A stretch of 19,807 nt of DNA. Source: JAAYGD01 sp964428195. Its GTDB lineage: Bacteria; Bacillota_I; Bacilli_A; RF39; UBA660. Where the stretch lies: NCBI GenBank assembly GCA_964428195.1, contig CAYRXC010000015.1, positions 1 to 19,807 on the forward strand, read 5' to 3'. The notes beneath the pieces were generated by a model, which worked only from the letters and a program-made list of their open reading frames with translations, ran no database searches and had not been told where the DNA came from. The translations under genes were made by a program, and so were the position numbers. Positions 1-6,899 of this stretch are shown piece by piece. Every line of letters starts with the position of its first letter. The first letter of the stretch is position 1.

Positions 1-601
1 CTAAATATTCTGGATATCCTTCATCATATGTTATTGGTACTTTTGCATATCTAATGTAATAATCATCATTATAACTTAACTCTACTCCCTCATAATCAGT
101 ATACCAACCATTAAATCCTTTATCAGTAGGTCTATTTGTAAAAGGATTCTCAATTAATTCTATTACTATATAATCGTCAGTAAAATTTAGTGGAGTACCA
201 TTATCATTTACTGGATAAAATTTATTATATTCGTATGTATCTTGAGCTTCTGTTAATGAAACATATCCCTTAAAAGTTGTATTTAAATCTGTAGAATAAT
301 AAGTAACTTTTGTATCGACTAATTTTGAATCAGGATAAATATTTTGATCATCTCCACTTGGCAACAATCCATTAGAACTTTCTGTATAGTTTAGGCCCTT
401 ATAATAATAGTAGTCTTTTGTTCTATCGTCTAATACAACTACGTTTGAGTATACTCCACTTAAATCTTGGTCTATATCAATAATGTAAGGAGAGTTTAAA
501 TCTCCTAAGGTTAAAACAAAAGTAATTGCATAAGCAACTATAACTAAAAATATAGCAGAAATAATAAAAATATTTAAATATGCTTTTTTTAGTTTATTCA
601 T
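1..601 (-). CDS. Membrane-anchored extracellular protein, C-terminus beyond window
   Basis: Open minus-strand frame from an ATG at 601 to the left edge (about 200 residues visible), so the 3' end is missing. An AGGAGG ribosome binding site (608-613) lies 6 nt before the ATG. The protein starts MNKLKKAY and has one hydrophobic segment (about residues 9-33), without a SipW-like AxA-aromatic site, so it probably stays as an N-terminal anchor. The rest is Tyr/Asp/Asn-rich and looks extracellular. Around residues 160-185 a FNGWYTDYEG segment resembles the core of InlB B-repeat / Listeria-Bacteroides repeats (F-x-GWYTD), which occur in adhesin-like proteins. It is the last gene seen of the operon that starts at 2301, 16 bp after the preceding stop. 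A surface role is inferred; the repeat assignment rests on one motif. Confidence 0.75.
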   Translation of the reverse strand, partial: MNKLKKAYLNIFIISAIFLVIVAYAITFVLTLGDLNSPYIIDIDQDLSGVYSNVVVLDDRTKDYYYYKGLNYTESSNGLLPSGDDQNIYPDSKLVDTKVTYYSTDLNTTFKGYVSLTEAQDTYEYNKFYPVNDNGTPLNFTDDYIVIELIENPFTNRPTDKGFNGWYTDYEGVELSYNDDYYIRYAKVPITYDEGYPEYL

Positions 602-617
602 TTTTAACCTCCTTTTT

Positions 618-1589
618 CTATGTTTCCTCGGCTACAAGTTGCAAATCGATTACCACATCCGATGTTGCAGCATTGTTTTCGCAATCCACATCTTGTCCTT
701 CAACCCAAATATAGATTCTTACTTTTGTTATACCGCCGTCTATAGCAAATAATCTGCTTGTTGTTGTATTGTTTCTTGATGTAAAGACATCTATTGGTAC
801 TTTTAAAAACGAATTAGGATAATAAATTGAATTGGCTTCTTTGGATTTTATATTCATACTTCTATTTATTTCAGAAATAACTCCATAATATTCGATTCTT
901 TGAGCATTATTTTCTTGTGTTGAAATACCATATAAGTCCCTAGCATATTCTACTGCCATAGCTGTATGTGTATCATAATTTGGTTCCCAAATATATGCCT
1001 TATTAGCATTTTTTAAATTTTGAATTTGATTTAAATTTGAATTTTCTGGCAAAGATCCTTGATTAAGAAATCCTATTCTAAAAGCATTATCTATTCCTCT
1101 ACCTTCACCTTGAGAAATGCTTACCTTCGAAATGGAATCAAGTCCGAGTGTTCTTCTGTAAGAAGTTTTCAAAAACAAATCAAAAGCCAAAAAATGTGCA
1201 TTAGGATCTTCTCCATATGTGTTTTTTTCTATGCTTCTTTCAGCGGAAAGATAGTATTCTCCATCTAGATCCATATCCTGCTTTCCATAATATAATTTCA
1301 AAAGTCCGTTTTCTATTGTACCCCCACTAGATACAGGTTTAATGCTATTTGGGATTTGATTAAGGTTGTTTGGATATGTTGTGTTAGCATCTACTAAATC
1401 AACAATTCCTATTACCCCTTTCCAATTTCTTCCATCCGTAGATATCTCCATTCCACCTCTGGATACTATTTGAATATCAAAAGAGTTTAATTCAAATATT
1501 TTATTTGCAGAAAACCAAGCATATGTTGTAGTTGATAGGAGCAACGCCGTTAGAAATAACCAAATGAACATGATATATTTTCTATTCAT
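618..1589 (-). CDS. SipW-type signal peptide / TasA-like secreted protein
   Basis: 323 residues. The N-terminus has a short basic start, a hydrophobic stretch (about 6-21) and a TTTYAWFSANK site, the AxA-plus-aromatic junction typical of TasA/camelysin-type substrates of SipW signal peptidases. Residues 45-60 carry a GGMEISTDGRNW segment. The remainder looks beta-rich, and near the C-terminus YIWVEGQDVDCEN matches a motif in the next gene upstream (WLEGDDPDC). The ATG at 1589 overlaps the upstream stop by 8 bp and has a GGAG ribosome binding site, so translation is probably coupled. No LPXTG or other wall anchor is visible. Probably an extracellular matrix or fibre component processed by one of the signal peptidases of this locus; function inferred. 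Confidence 0.8.
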   Translation of the reverse strand: MNRKYIMFIWLFLTALLLSTTTYAWFSANKIFELNSFDIQIVSRGGMEISTDGRNWKGVIGIVDLVDANTTYPNNLNQIPNSIKPVSSGGTIENGLLKLYYGKQDMDLDGEYYLSAERSIEKNTYGEDPNAHFLAFDLFLKTSYRRTLGLDSISKVSISQGEGRGIDNAFRIGFLNQGSLPENSNLNQIQNLKNANKAYIWEPNYDTHTAMAVEYARDLYGISTQENNAQRIEYYGVISEINRSMNIKSKEANSIYYPNSFLKVPIDVFTSRNNTTTSRLFAIDGGITKVRIYIWVEGQDVDCENNAATSDVVIDLQLVAEET

Positions 1590-2301
1590 CTTTTTTCTCC
1601 CTTAAATCAACGTAGCTTTCAATTATTCTCATGCTGACTTTTATTTCTCCACCTATCAAATGATCTAAACAGTCAGGATCGTCTCCTTCTAACCAAATAA
1701 CAACAGTATACTTGTCCTTTTCATCTGTTTTTAATCCCTTACGTTGTTCAATGATTGCTTTTTCTTTCGAAAAAAATTCAATAGTATCTTTTTCTGGTTT
1801 CTTAGTAACATCATTGACTTTTGCATAAACAAATTTTTCCTTATTTCTAATTATCATTATTCTAATAGCATCATCAACATTTTTTATAACATCATCTATG
1901 GTCAACTCATACCAATAGTCTACTACTTCTTCTCCATTATTTTTAATATAAAAAGTATATGCTATATAATTTTCTCCGTTGTGAGATCCACCCTTATGTT
2001 CAGCAATATCTTGAGGTAACCAATTGATAGAAATGTTGTCCATAAACTCTACGCCTTCGGCATAAAATTTTAATCTTTCGTGTTCTAACTCTTCTTCGTC
2101 AAACATTACTAAACCACTTTTTAAAGCTAAATTCGGGTCCAAAGTTATTATGAAATCTCCACCTCTATAAACCAAAGAGAGAATAGAAAATATAATCAAT
2201 AGAAAAAGCAATAAAATGAAAATGATTAAAAATAATTTTTTAATTCTTTTTTCTCTTTTATCAATATGTTTTGCTGTAACCTTTATAGTACCAACCGCCA
2301 T
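1582..2301 (-). CDS. Single-TM extracellular beta-sandwich protein with W-LEG-DDPDC motif
   Basis: 239 residues, first gene of the operon 2301-to-left edge. It has a basic cytosolic start (about 1-23), one strong transmembrane helix (about 24-44), then an extracytoplasmic domain. There is no AxA-aromatic cleavage site, so it may remain membrane-bound, for example as a fibre anchor. The domain contains IAYTFYIKNNG (a NEW3/TasA-like strand ending in NNG), a YWYEL segment and, near the C-terminus, VVIWLEGDDPDC followed by IGGEIKVSM. The following gene shares this C-terminal motif. AGGAGA lies 6 nt before the ATG and a good promoter sits at 2330-2358. I recognise the architecture from TasA/SipW loci but know of no assigned function. 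Confidence 0.75.
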   Translation of the reverse strand: MAVGTIKVTAKHIDKREKRIKKLFLIIFILLLFLLIIFSILSLVYRGGDFIITLDPNLALKSGLVMFDEEELEHERLKFYAEGVEFMDNISINWLPQDIAEHKGGSHNGENYIAYTFYIKNNGEEVVDYWYELTIDDVIKNVDDAIRIMIIRNKEKFVYAKVNDVTKKPEKDTIEFFSKEKAIIEQRKGLKTDEKDKYTVVIWLEGDDPDCLDHLIGGEIKVSMRIIESYVDLREKKDE

Positions 2302-2329
2302 ATTATCTCCTACTATATTAACTTATATA

Positions 2330-2358
2330 AGAATACCACAACAAAAGCATTTTTTCAA
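2330..2358 (-). promoter_or_regulatory. Sigma-A-like promoter for the 2301 operon
   Basis: On the minus strand TTGAAA (2353-2358), 17 bp and TATTCT (2330-2335), with an upstream TG giving an extended -10 (TGGTATTCT). It lies about 30 bp before the ATG at 2301 and serves the two W-x-E-G-D proteins and the partial left-edge gene. Confidence 0.65.
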
Positions 2359-2397
2359 CAATACAAAGAAATATATATTAGCGTTATTTTGATACTT

Positions 2398-2419
2398 TTA
2401 GTGTAAAATTAGTGTAAAA
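2398..2419 (+). repeat. Perfect 11-bp tandem direct repeat, candidate activator site
   Basis: TTAGTGTAAAA occurs twice in direct succession (2398-2408 and 2409-2419), with a weaker related sequence TTAGCGTTATT at 2378-2388. The 11-bp period places both copies on the same DNA face. They end just upstream of the poor -35 region of the plus-strand gene at 2487, the position of a response-regulator type activator site. The repeat is seen directly; the regulatory role is inferred. Confidence 0.55.
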
Positions 2420-2422
2420 ATG

Positions 2423-2451
2423 ATGTGGATCTTTTTATCAATGATTATAAA
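2423..2451 (+). promoter_or_regulatory. Weak promoter candidate for the plus-strand TasA-like gene
   Basis: A TATAAA -10 candidate (2446-2451) sits about 35 bp before the ATG at 2487. The -35 position (2423-2428, ATGTGG) is far from TTGACA. This fits a promoter that needs an activator bound to the adjacent direct repeats, but the exact start of transcription cannot be fixed from sequence. Confidence 0.35.
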
Positions 2452-2466
2452 TGTGTTAACATTTAT
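2447..2466. promoter_or_regulatory. 8-bp inverted repeat over the -10 / leader
   Basis: ATAAATGT (2447-2454), a GTTA loop and ACATTTAT (2459-2466) form a perfect 8+8 inverted repeat. It overlaps the putative -10 and transcription start of the gene at 2487 and ends a few bases before its ribosome binding site. It could be an operator or a 5'-leader hairpin. Confidence 0.45.
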
Positions 2467-2486
2467 ACATAGAAAGGGGTATGTAT

Positions 2487-3074
2487 ATGTATAATTATAG
2501 TAAAATTAAACTAGTTGTTGCATGTTTATCTCTTTTTCTATTAATTGGTATAGTTCAAGACACATATGCAAAATATAACACAGAAGCTACAGGTGACGCA
2601 AATGTAAACATATCAAGATGGCAAATAAGTATAAATAATCAGGATATTATATCCAATTCGTTTATAACGAATGTTATTACCCCAGTTATGATAAGTAATC
2701 AACATGTAAAAAATGGTACAATGGCACCACTTTCAGAAGGCTATTTTGATTTAGTAATAAATTATGCAAATGTAGATGTTTCCTTTGCATATGATATTAC
2801 TACAGAAATAAGTTTATTAAGTTCAGTTACTGATTTACAAGTAACCGGATATTCGGAGAATGGCGGAACAGTTATTCCATTATCTGGATCTTTAGACATA
2901 GATGGATCAATTTTATTAAGCGAACCAGTAAGGACAAAAACAATAAGAATATATATTACTTGGGATGATTCTCTAACAGAAACTATGAATAATGATGATG
3001 ACACAATGGCATCTATCAATTTAGGAAAAGCAATTTTAAGCGTAAATTTAAACTTTAGTCAAATAACTAATTAG
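2487..3074 (+). CDS. TasA-like SipW-dependent secreted protein
   Basis: The only convincing plus-strand gene. Two in-frame ATGs exist (2481 and 2487). The AAAGGGG ribosome binding site (2474-2480) abuts the first and is about 6 nt from the second, so 2487 is preferred (195 residues). A hydrophobic signal (about 6-21) ends in DTYAKYNTEATG and is followed by ISRWQISIN, the AKY-ATG-W pattern of short TasA-like proteins. The domain looks all-beta and ends with a RIYITWDD strand, an Asp/Asn-rich loop and two final strands. Secretion and cleavage by a SipW-type peptidase of this locus are inferred. It diverges from the 2301 operon, has its own control region, and its last 8 bp overlap the 3' end of the converging gene 3067-3663. 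Confidence 0.8.
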   Translation: MYNYSKIKLVVACLSLFLLIGIVQDTYAKYNTEATGDANVNISRWQISINNQDIISNSFITNVITPVMISNQHVKNGTMAPLSEGYFDLVINYANVDVSFAYDITTEISLLSSVTDLQVTGYSENGGTVIPLSGSLDIDGSILLSEPVRTKTIRIYITWDDSLTETMNNDDDTMASINLGKAILSVNLNFSQITN

Positions 3075-3663
3075 ATTGATTAGCATATAATTTAACATTG
3101 ACAACTATTTGTGTCTCTGCTGGATACAATTCTTTAAAGTTGTATGAATCATGCCCCCATTGGGTATCTTCAGCATCATCTCCACCTTCAAAAGGCCAAT
3201 TAACGGTAACTTGAAAATCAGTTTCTCCGTTTAACGGTGGTAAAACAGTTTCGGTTAATGAAAACTCAATTGTAAACGGATAATCATCCAAAAGCATTTC
3301 TTCTAATGTTTCACTTGAATATGTTGGCGAAGAATATGTATCAGTTAATATTTTAATGCTTAATATTTCATAAGATATTGATGCCGATGTGTCTCCATAA
3401 TTTACTATGTTTATAAAATTATTATATTCATCCATTCCAGGATATAAATCATCTATTTCAAATTCAATATATTCAACAATTTCTTCTCCGCTTGCAAATT
3501 CTATTCTCCAAGCTTTTACATAAGTAGATATACTGTTAGATATTGTATTAGAATAAACAAACCAAGCAAAAGTATTGAAAGTCAACATTATTACTAGAAG
3601 CAATAAAACTTTCAGACGCATACTTTTTTTTAATACTTTTACAATGTCTTTATTCTCTTTCAT
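3067..3663 (-). CDS. TasA-like SipW-dependent secreted protein
   Basis: 198 residues, last gene of the long minus-strand operon. A basic start, a hydrophobic segment (about 16-30) and a NTFAWFVYSN site give a typical SipW-type signal peptide. The mature part is acidic and beta-rich: strand VKAWRIEF, an LYPGM-plus-NNFINIVNYG segment like the TasA/camelysin LKPGD-xNxG region, and a late VTVNWPFEGGDD strand-loop in the position of the W-x-E-G-D motif of the left-hand operon. The ATG at 3663 overlaps the upstream sipW stop by 14 bp, so secretase and substrate are translationally coupled, as for tapA-sipW-tasA type operons. Its stop lies inside the convergent gene 2487-3074, and no clear terminator is visible between them. 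Confidence 0.8.
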   Translation of the reverse strand: MKENKDIVKVLKKSMRLKVLLLLVIMLTFNTFAWFVYSNTISNSISTYVKAWRIEFASGEEIVEYIEFEIDDLYPGMDEYNNFINIVNYGDTSASISYEILSIKILTDTYSSPTYSSETLEEMLLDDYPFTIEFSLTETVLPPLNGETDFQVTVNWPFEGGDDAEDTQWGHDSYNFKELYPAETQIVVNVKLYANQSN

Positions 3664-4219
3664 CCTCTTCTTCTTTGACCTCTTTATCTTTCTGTCTATC
3701 GATAATTTCTAAAAAAATCAAAATAGCTACTGGAAGAACTATCAATGTATAAAAACCTATAGGGTTGTTGATTATTTTATTTATGAAACTTAGTAATTTG
3801 GTTTTAAATAATACTCTTCCATATATTTGGTCCTCGTTAATCATAGGATCTTCCGTAGGATTAGCAATTCCCTTTGTTTTAAATGTTATTGGGTTCTCAT
3901 TATTGTTGATTTCTATAACTCTATGTGTAATTATTTTGTCTTTGAAGTCCCCTTCTTTTCCCATATAAACCAAATCATCTCCAACTTTTATAGTGTTTGG
4001 TTTAACTTCTTTAATTAATATGATATCCATAACCTTATATTCGGGCTCCATGCTTCCTGTTGCTATAGTAAAAATCCTATATCCCAATATTGAAACGTTA
4101 TTATTAAACACTCTTTGAGTAATAATTATTCCCATTACTAAAACAATTAAAATAGTACTTAATACTTTAATGGTTTTCCAAAAATATTTTAGTATTTTAT
4201 TATTTTTTATTTTTTGCAT
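3650..4219 (-). CDS. sipW: SipW-type (ER-like, S26B) signal peptidase
   Basis: 189 residues, the size of Bacillus SipW (about 190). An N-terminal TM (about 18-35) is followed by the catalytic domain: nucleophile Ser56 in ATGSMEPEY, general-base His99 in ITHRVIEI (His rather than Lys marks the ER/archaeal-like branch), a TKG box at 115-117, and a C-terminal TM (about 152-170) with an acidic tail. The first Asp of the TKGDxN box is replaced by Ile118, but the downstream Asp124 (EDP) remains, the one expected to complete the Ser-His-Asp set. It should cleave TasA-like preproteins at AxA sites outside the membrane. The start overlaps the preceding gene by 20 bp and has an AGAGGT ribosome binding site. 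Activity is likely but the Ile replacement is unusual. Confidence 0.88.
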   Translation of the reverse strand: MQKIKNNKILKYFWKTIKVLSTILIVLVMGIIITQRVFNNNVSILGYRIFTIATGSMEPEYKVMDIILIKEVKPNTIKVGDDLVYMGKEGDFKDKIITHRVIEINNNENPITFKTKGIANPTEDPMINEDQIYGRVLFKTKLLSFINKIINNPIGFYTLIVLPVAILIFLEIIDRQKDKEVKEEEDERE

Positions 4220-5333
4220 TTTTACCTCTCAACTTTAGATTTAATAATGTTTTTGTATATTCATTTATTGCCATTTTAAATATTTTTTCTATTTCTTTTT
4301 CGTCTGCCAATGTTTGATTTTTGATTAATTTGTATTGATCAGAAATAGCTTTATTGATCTCTTTTTTTGACATTGTTTCGCTCGATAATACTAATTTTTG
4401 AATCAAATTATTAATTAATACTTTTGAAACTTTTTTTTGTTTATCATCTTCAGTATCATCTTTTTCAATTGAATTAACTACTAAATAGTTTAGCATAAAT
4501 GTTTCATCCATCAAAGTCTTAAGTTCCGGATTATCATTCAATGTTTCATTTCCAGAACTAACTTTTGACTCATCTTCTGCATTTTCATTTAAAAAATTCC
4601 ATAATCTTACTGCATATTGAAAGTTTGTATTTTTAAGGATTAAATTAGTTTTTTTAATAGGAGAAGTAACCAAACTAATTCTTAATTTTTCAATTGTTTT
4701 ATACAAATCTGTGTTTTGCAAATCAGAAATATGCATTTCTAATCTTTCAATTCTTTTTTCTATGCTATTTTCATCATTATCTTTGCTGTCGAGCGCAGAC
4801 TTATACATTACGTTGATGCTAACGTTTTCTTTTCCAACTCTCGTCTTTCCTTGATAATTTAATATTTTATCACTTTTTTCTCTAAAACCTAAATTTAACT
4901 TTCTTTTTTTCATATCAATATACGTTCTCATGTTTTTAATCAAACTAAATATGAATCTATTTTCATAAGTATTAAAGTTTTCTTCTTTGTTTATGTTAAG
5001 TATTTTCGATGGCTTTACGTCTCCTGTTTCCATATCAAAATCTTGGATTAAGTTAGTATTTCTCGACAAATGCTTGATACTATCGACAGTAATCCTTCTT
5101 GCTAATTCTATCTTTACAATCTCTTCTTCGTTCATAATAAATCTGTTTGGATTTCGTAAAATATTGTCGATATATCTAATCGTTTCTTCCATTAAAACCA
5201 ACCATTTATCATCTACTATATTTTTTTCAAAATCATGTTTTAATTCCATAGAAGTATCGACACTTTTCCAGAAATCCTTCTTTTTCTTTTCGTTTGATCC
5301 TTCATATAATTCAAATAATTTTAAATCATCCAT
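4200..5333 (-). CDS. DUF2357 / McrC-like partner of the McrB-type ATPase, nuclease not seen
   Basis: A cytosolic, mostly helical, Lys/Glu/Asn-rich protein with no TM. The region about 60-135 (IRYIDNILRNPNRF, then ARRITVDSIKHLSRNT, PSKILNINKEENFNTYENRF) matches the DUF2357 pattern, whose hallmark is the T/Y-ENRF motif (about 124-127). DUF2357 proteins are McrC-like partners of McrB-family AAA+ ATPases, and the gene directly upstream encodes one. The usual C-terminal PD-(D/E)XK nuclease is not recognisable: the rest is helical, with a coiled-coil-like stretch near 195-215 and a basic end. The reading frame allows a GTG at 5342, but the ATG at 5333 has a GGTGAT ribosome binding site and is preferred (377 residues). 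Assignment to DUF2357 is by motif only. Confidence 0.65.
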   Translation of the reverse strand: MDDLKLFELYEGSNEKKKKDFWKSVDTSMELKHDFEKNIVDDKWLVLMEETIRYIDNILRNPNRFIMNEEEIVKIELARRITVDSIKHLSRNTNLIQDFDMETGDVKPSKILNINKEENFNTYENRFIFSLIKNMRTYIDMKKRKLNLGFREKSDKILNYQGKTRVGKENVSINVMYKSALDSKDNDENSIEKRIERLEMHISDLQNTDLYKTIEKLRISLVTSPIKKTNLILKNTNFQYAVRLWNFLNENAEDESKVSSGNETLNDNPELKTLMDETFMLNYLVVNSIEKDDTEDDKQKKVSKVLINNLIQKLVLSSETMSKKEINKAISDQYKLIKNQTLADEKEIEKIFKMAINEYTKTLLNLKLRGKNAKNKK

Positions 5334-5345
5334 ATGCATCACCCA

Positions 5346-6884
5346 TTATGTATTCTTCTTAAGTCTTAATAGATACTCTATGCATTCTTTCATTTTACCC
5401 TTACCAAATGTAGTGTCTAAAAACTCGACATATCCATCAACTTCATCTCTTATATATGATATGTTTAATTGTTCAAATTTTCTCAATATTTTTCTTGCTA
5501 TAAAGTAATCAACACCGTCTATTTCGTCTCCACCACAAGCCATATATACTGGTACAAACTTTTTCATGTGGCTTACAATACGGTTACCAAACGCTATTCT
5601 GAAATGTTGAATAACATAATCATCCATCTGTTCTATTTTTTCTAGCGTTTCATCTGAAACACTATATGATTTCATAGCATCTTCAAACAAACCGTTGAGA
5701 TATTTATAATTTATTTTTTGTGCCAATACTTCTCTTGGTTTAAATATTTGTCCTTTTTCATTTATATCGATTGGCATTGCTCTATCGTACACCTTATCAG
5801 TAACCATAAATGTCGAGTCGTCATTATTGATTGTTCCAATATACCAAACATTAGGAACTATTTTTAATTTTCCATTTATTATATTTTTTGGATCACTATC
5901 CCAAGAACTCGATACTAATTCGATAATCCATTCATCTTTGTTGGGCATTTCAAGAATAGATAACATCTCAGCAAAATAATACTCAACCCTCGATATGTTC
6001 ATTTCATCTAGTATTACAGTATAAACATCATCGGTGTATCCTGCTTTATATATTTCTTTTAATACATCGGTTTCATTAAATTTTTTAGTAAATTCATTGA
6101 AGTATCCAAATACTTCGGTTCTATCTCTCCATGATGGTTGAACTGACGCTACGCATGAATCATTACTTAAAAACTTTCCCCAAGCATATGCCAATGAAGT
6201 TTTACCTGTTCCAGATATACCTTGTAATATTATCATCTTTGTTGACGCTAATGCAGAAATAAATAATCTAATCATTTCTTCTTTGTAGAATAGTCCGAGC
6301 TGTCCTGCAGCAAAGTTTCTAAACATATCTACTAACTCTGGAAGGGTAAAGCTATTTCCATAGTCTTCAACTTTATAATTTAAATATTCCTTATCAATGT
6401 TATGTAATTTAGAAAATCTAATATTTTCATCAGACAATTCGCCTTCAGAATCATCTTTTTCTTCGTTTTCGGATTCTTCAACTGTCGCAGACTCATTAGG
6501 CTTTAATCCTAATTGAGATACTTTCATAGCTAATATTTCGTCTTTTTCCTTCATTAAAGCAATAACCTTATTATTTAGATCCGCAACTTCTTGCAACAAA
6601 GATTCCTGCTCTACTAGAGTTTTTCTTAATCTAATATATTTCCTAACTAATATGATAATTAAAAATACAATCCCTACTACTATTGCCAGCATAATCAAAA
6701 TAGCTAGTCCAACAAATAACCATTCCATTCCAGAAAAATCTTTTTTATAAAAATTTACTATAGAAACATATGATTTAATATTAAAAGTCATACCAAAAGA
6801 AGCAATAATTGCTTTTACCACATGAATTAGCCCACTAAAGAAATTTGCTAACATCTCATATAGAAATCTAAAAAATGTCTCCAT
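5346..6884 (-). CDS. Membrane-tethered McrB-like AAA+ ATPase
   Basis: 512 residues. Order: amphipathic N-terminus (1-35), strong TM helix (about 55-80), coiled coil (about 83-122), acidic linker (130-155), then an AAA_5/McrB-type module. Visible motifs: Walker A GISGTGKT (222-229), the family segment VQPSWRDRTEVFGYF (248-262), Walker B VILDEMNISRVEYYFAEML (290-308), sensor-1 GTINNDDST (350-358) and the DRA arginine-finger segment (367-369). These are the hallmarks of McrB-family NTPases paired with DUF2357/McrC proteins, here encoded just downstream (12 bp gap). NxxD in the sensor region recalls the McrB GTP-recognition motif (MNTAD), so GTP use is possible but unproven. A membrane tether in place of a DNA-binding N-domain is odd for a restriction enzyme and suggests work at the membrane. 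AAAGGAG lies 5 nt before the ATG. Confidence 0.85.
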   Translation of the reverse strand: METFFRFLYEMLANFFSGLIHVVKAIIASFGMTFNIKSYVSIVNFYKKDFSGMEWLFVGLAILIMLAIVVGIVFLIIILVRKYIRLRKTLVEQESLLQEVADLNNKVIALMKEKDEILAMKVSQLGLKPNESATVEESENEEKDDSEGELSDENIRFSKLHNIDKEYLNYKVEDYGNSFTLPELVDMFRNFAAGQLGLFYKEEMIRLFISALASTKMIILQGISGTGKTSLAYAWGKFLSNDSCVASVQPSWRDRTEVFGYFNEFTKKFNETDVLKEIYKAGYTDDVYTVILDEMNISRVEYYFAEMLSILEMPNKDEWIIELVSSSWDSDPKNIINGKLKIVPNVWYIGTINNDDSTFMVTDKVYDRAMPIDINEKGQIFKPREVLAQKINYKYLNGLFEDAMKSYSVSDETLEKIEQMDDYVIQHFRIAFGNRIVSHMKKFVPVYMACGGDEIDGVDYFIARKILRKFEQLNISYIRDEVDGYVEFLDTTFGKGKMKECIEYLLRLKKNT

Positions 6885-6899
6885 AATTGCTCCTTTATA

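Noticed and set aside
4987..5508. 173-residue plus-strand frame opposite the DUF2357-like and ATPase genes
   Set aside because: It is antisense to two well-supported genes, has no ribosome binding site, and its Phe/Ser/Ile-rich composition is what Lys/Glu-rich AT-rich genes give on the other strand.
4200..6884. Canonical type IV restriction system (McrBC)
   Set aside because: The ATPase is membrane-anchored, no DNA-binding or nuclease domain is recognisable, and the neighbours are secretion genes; kept only as an alternative.
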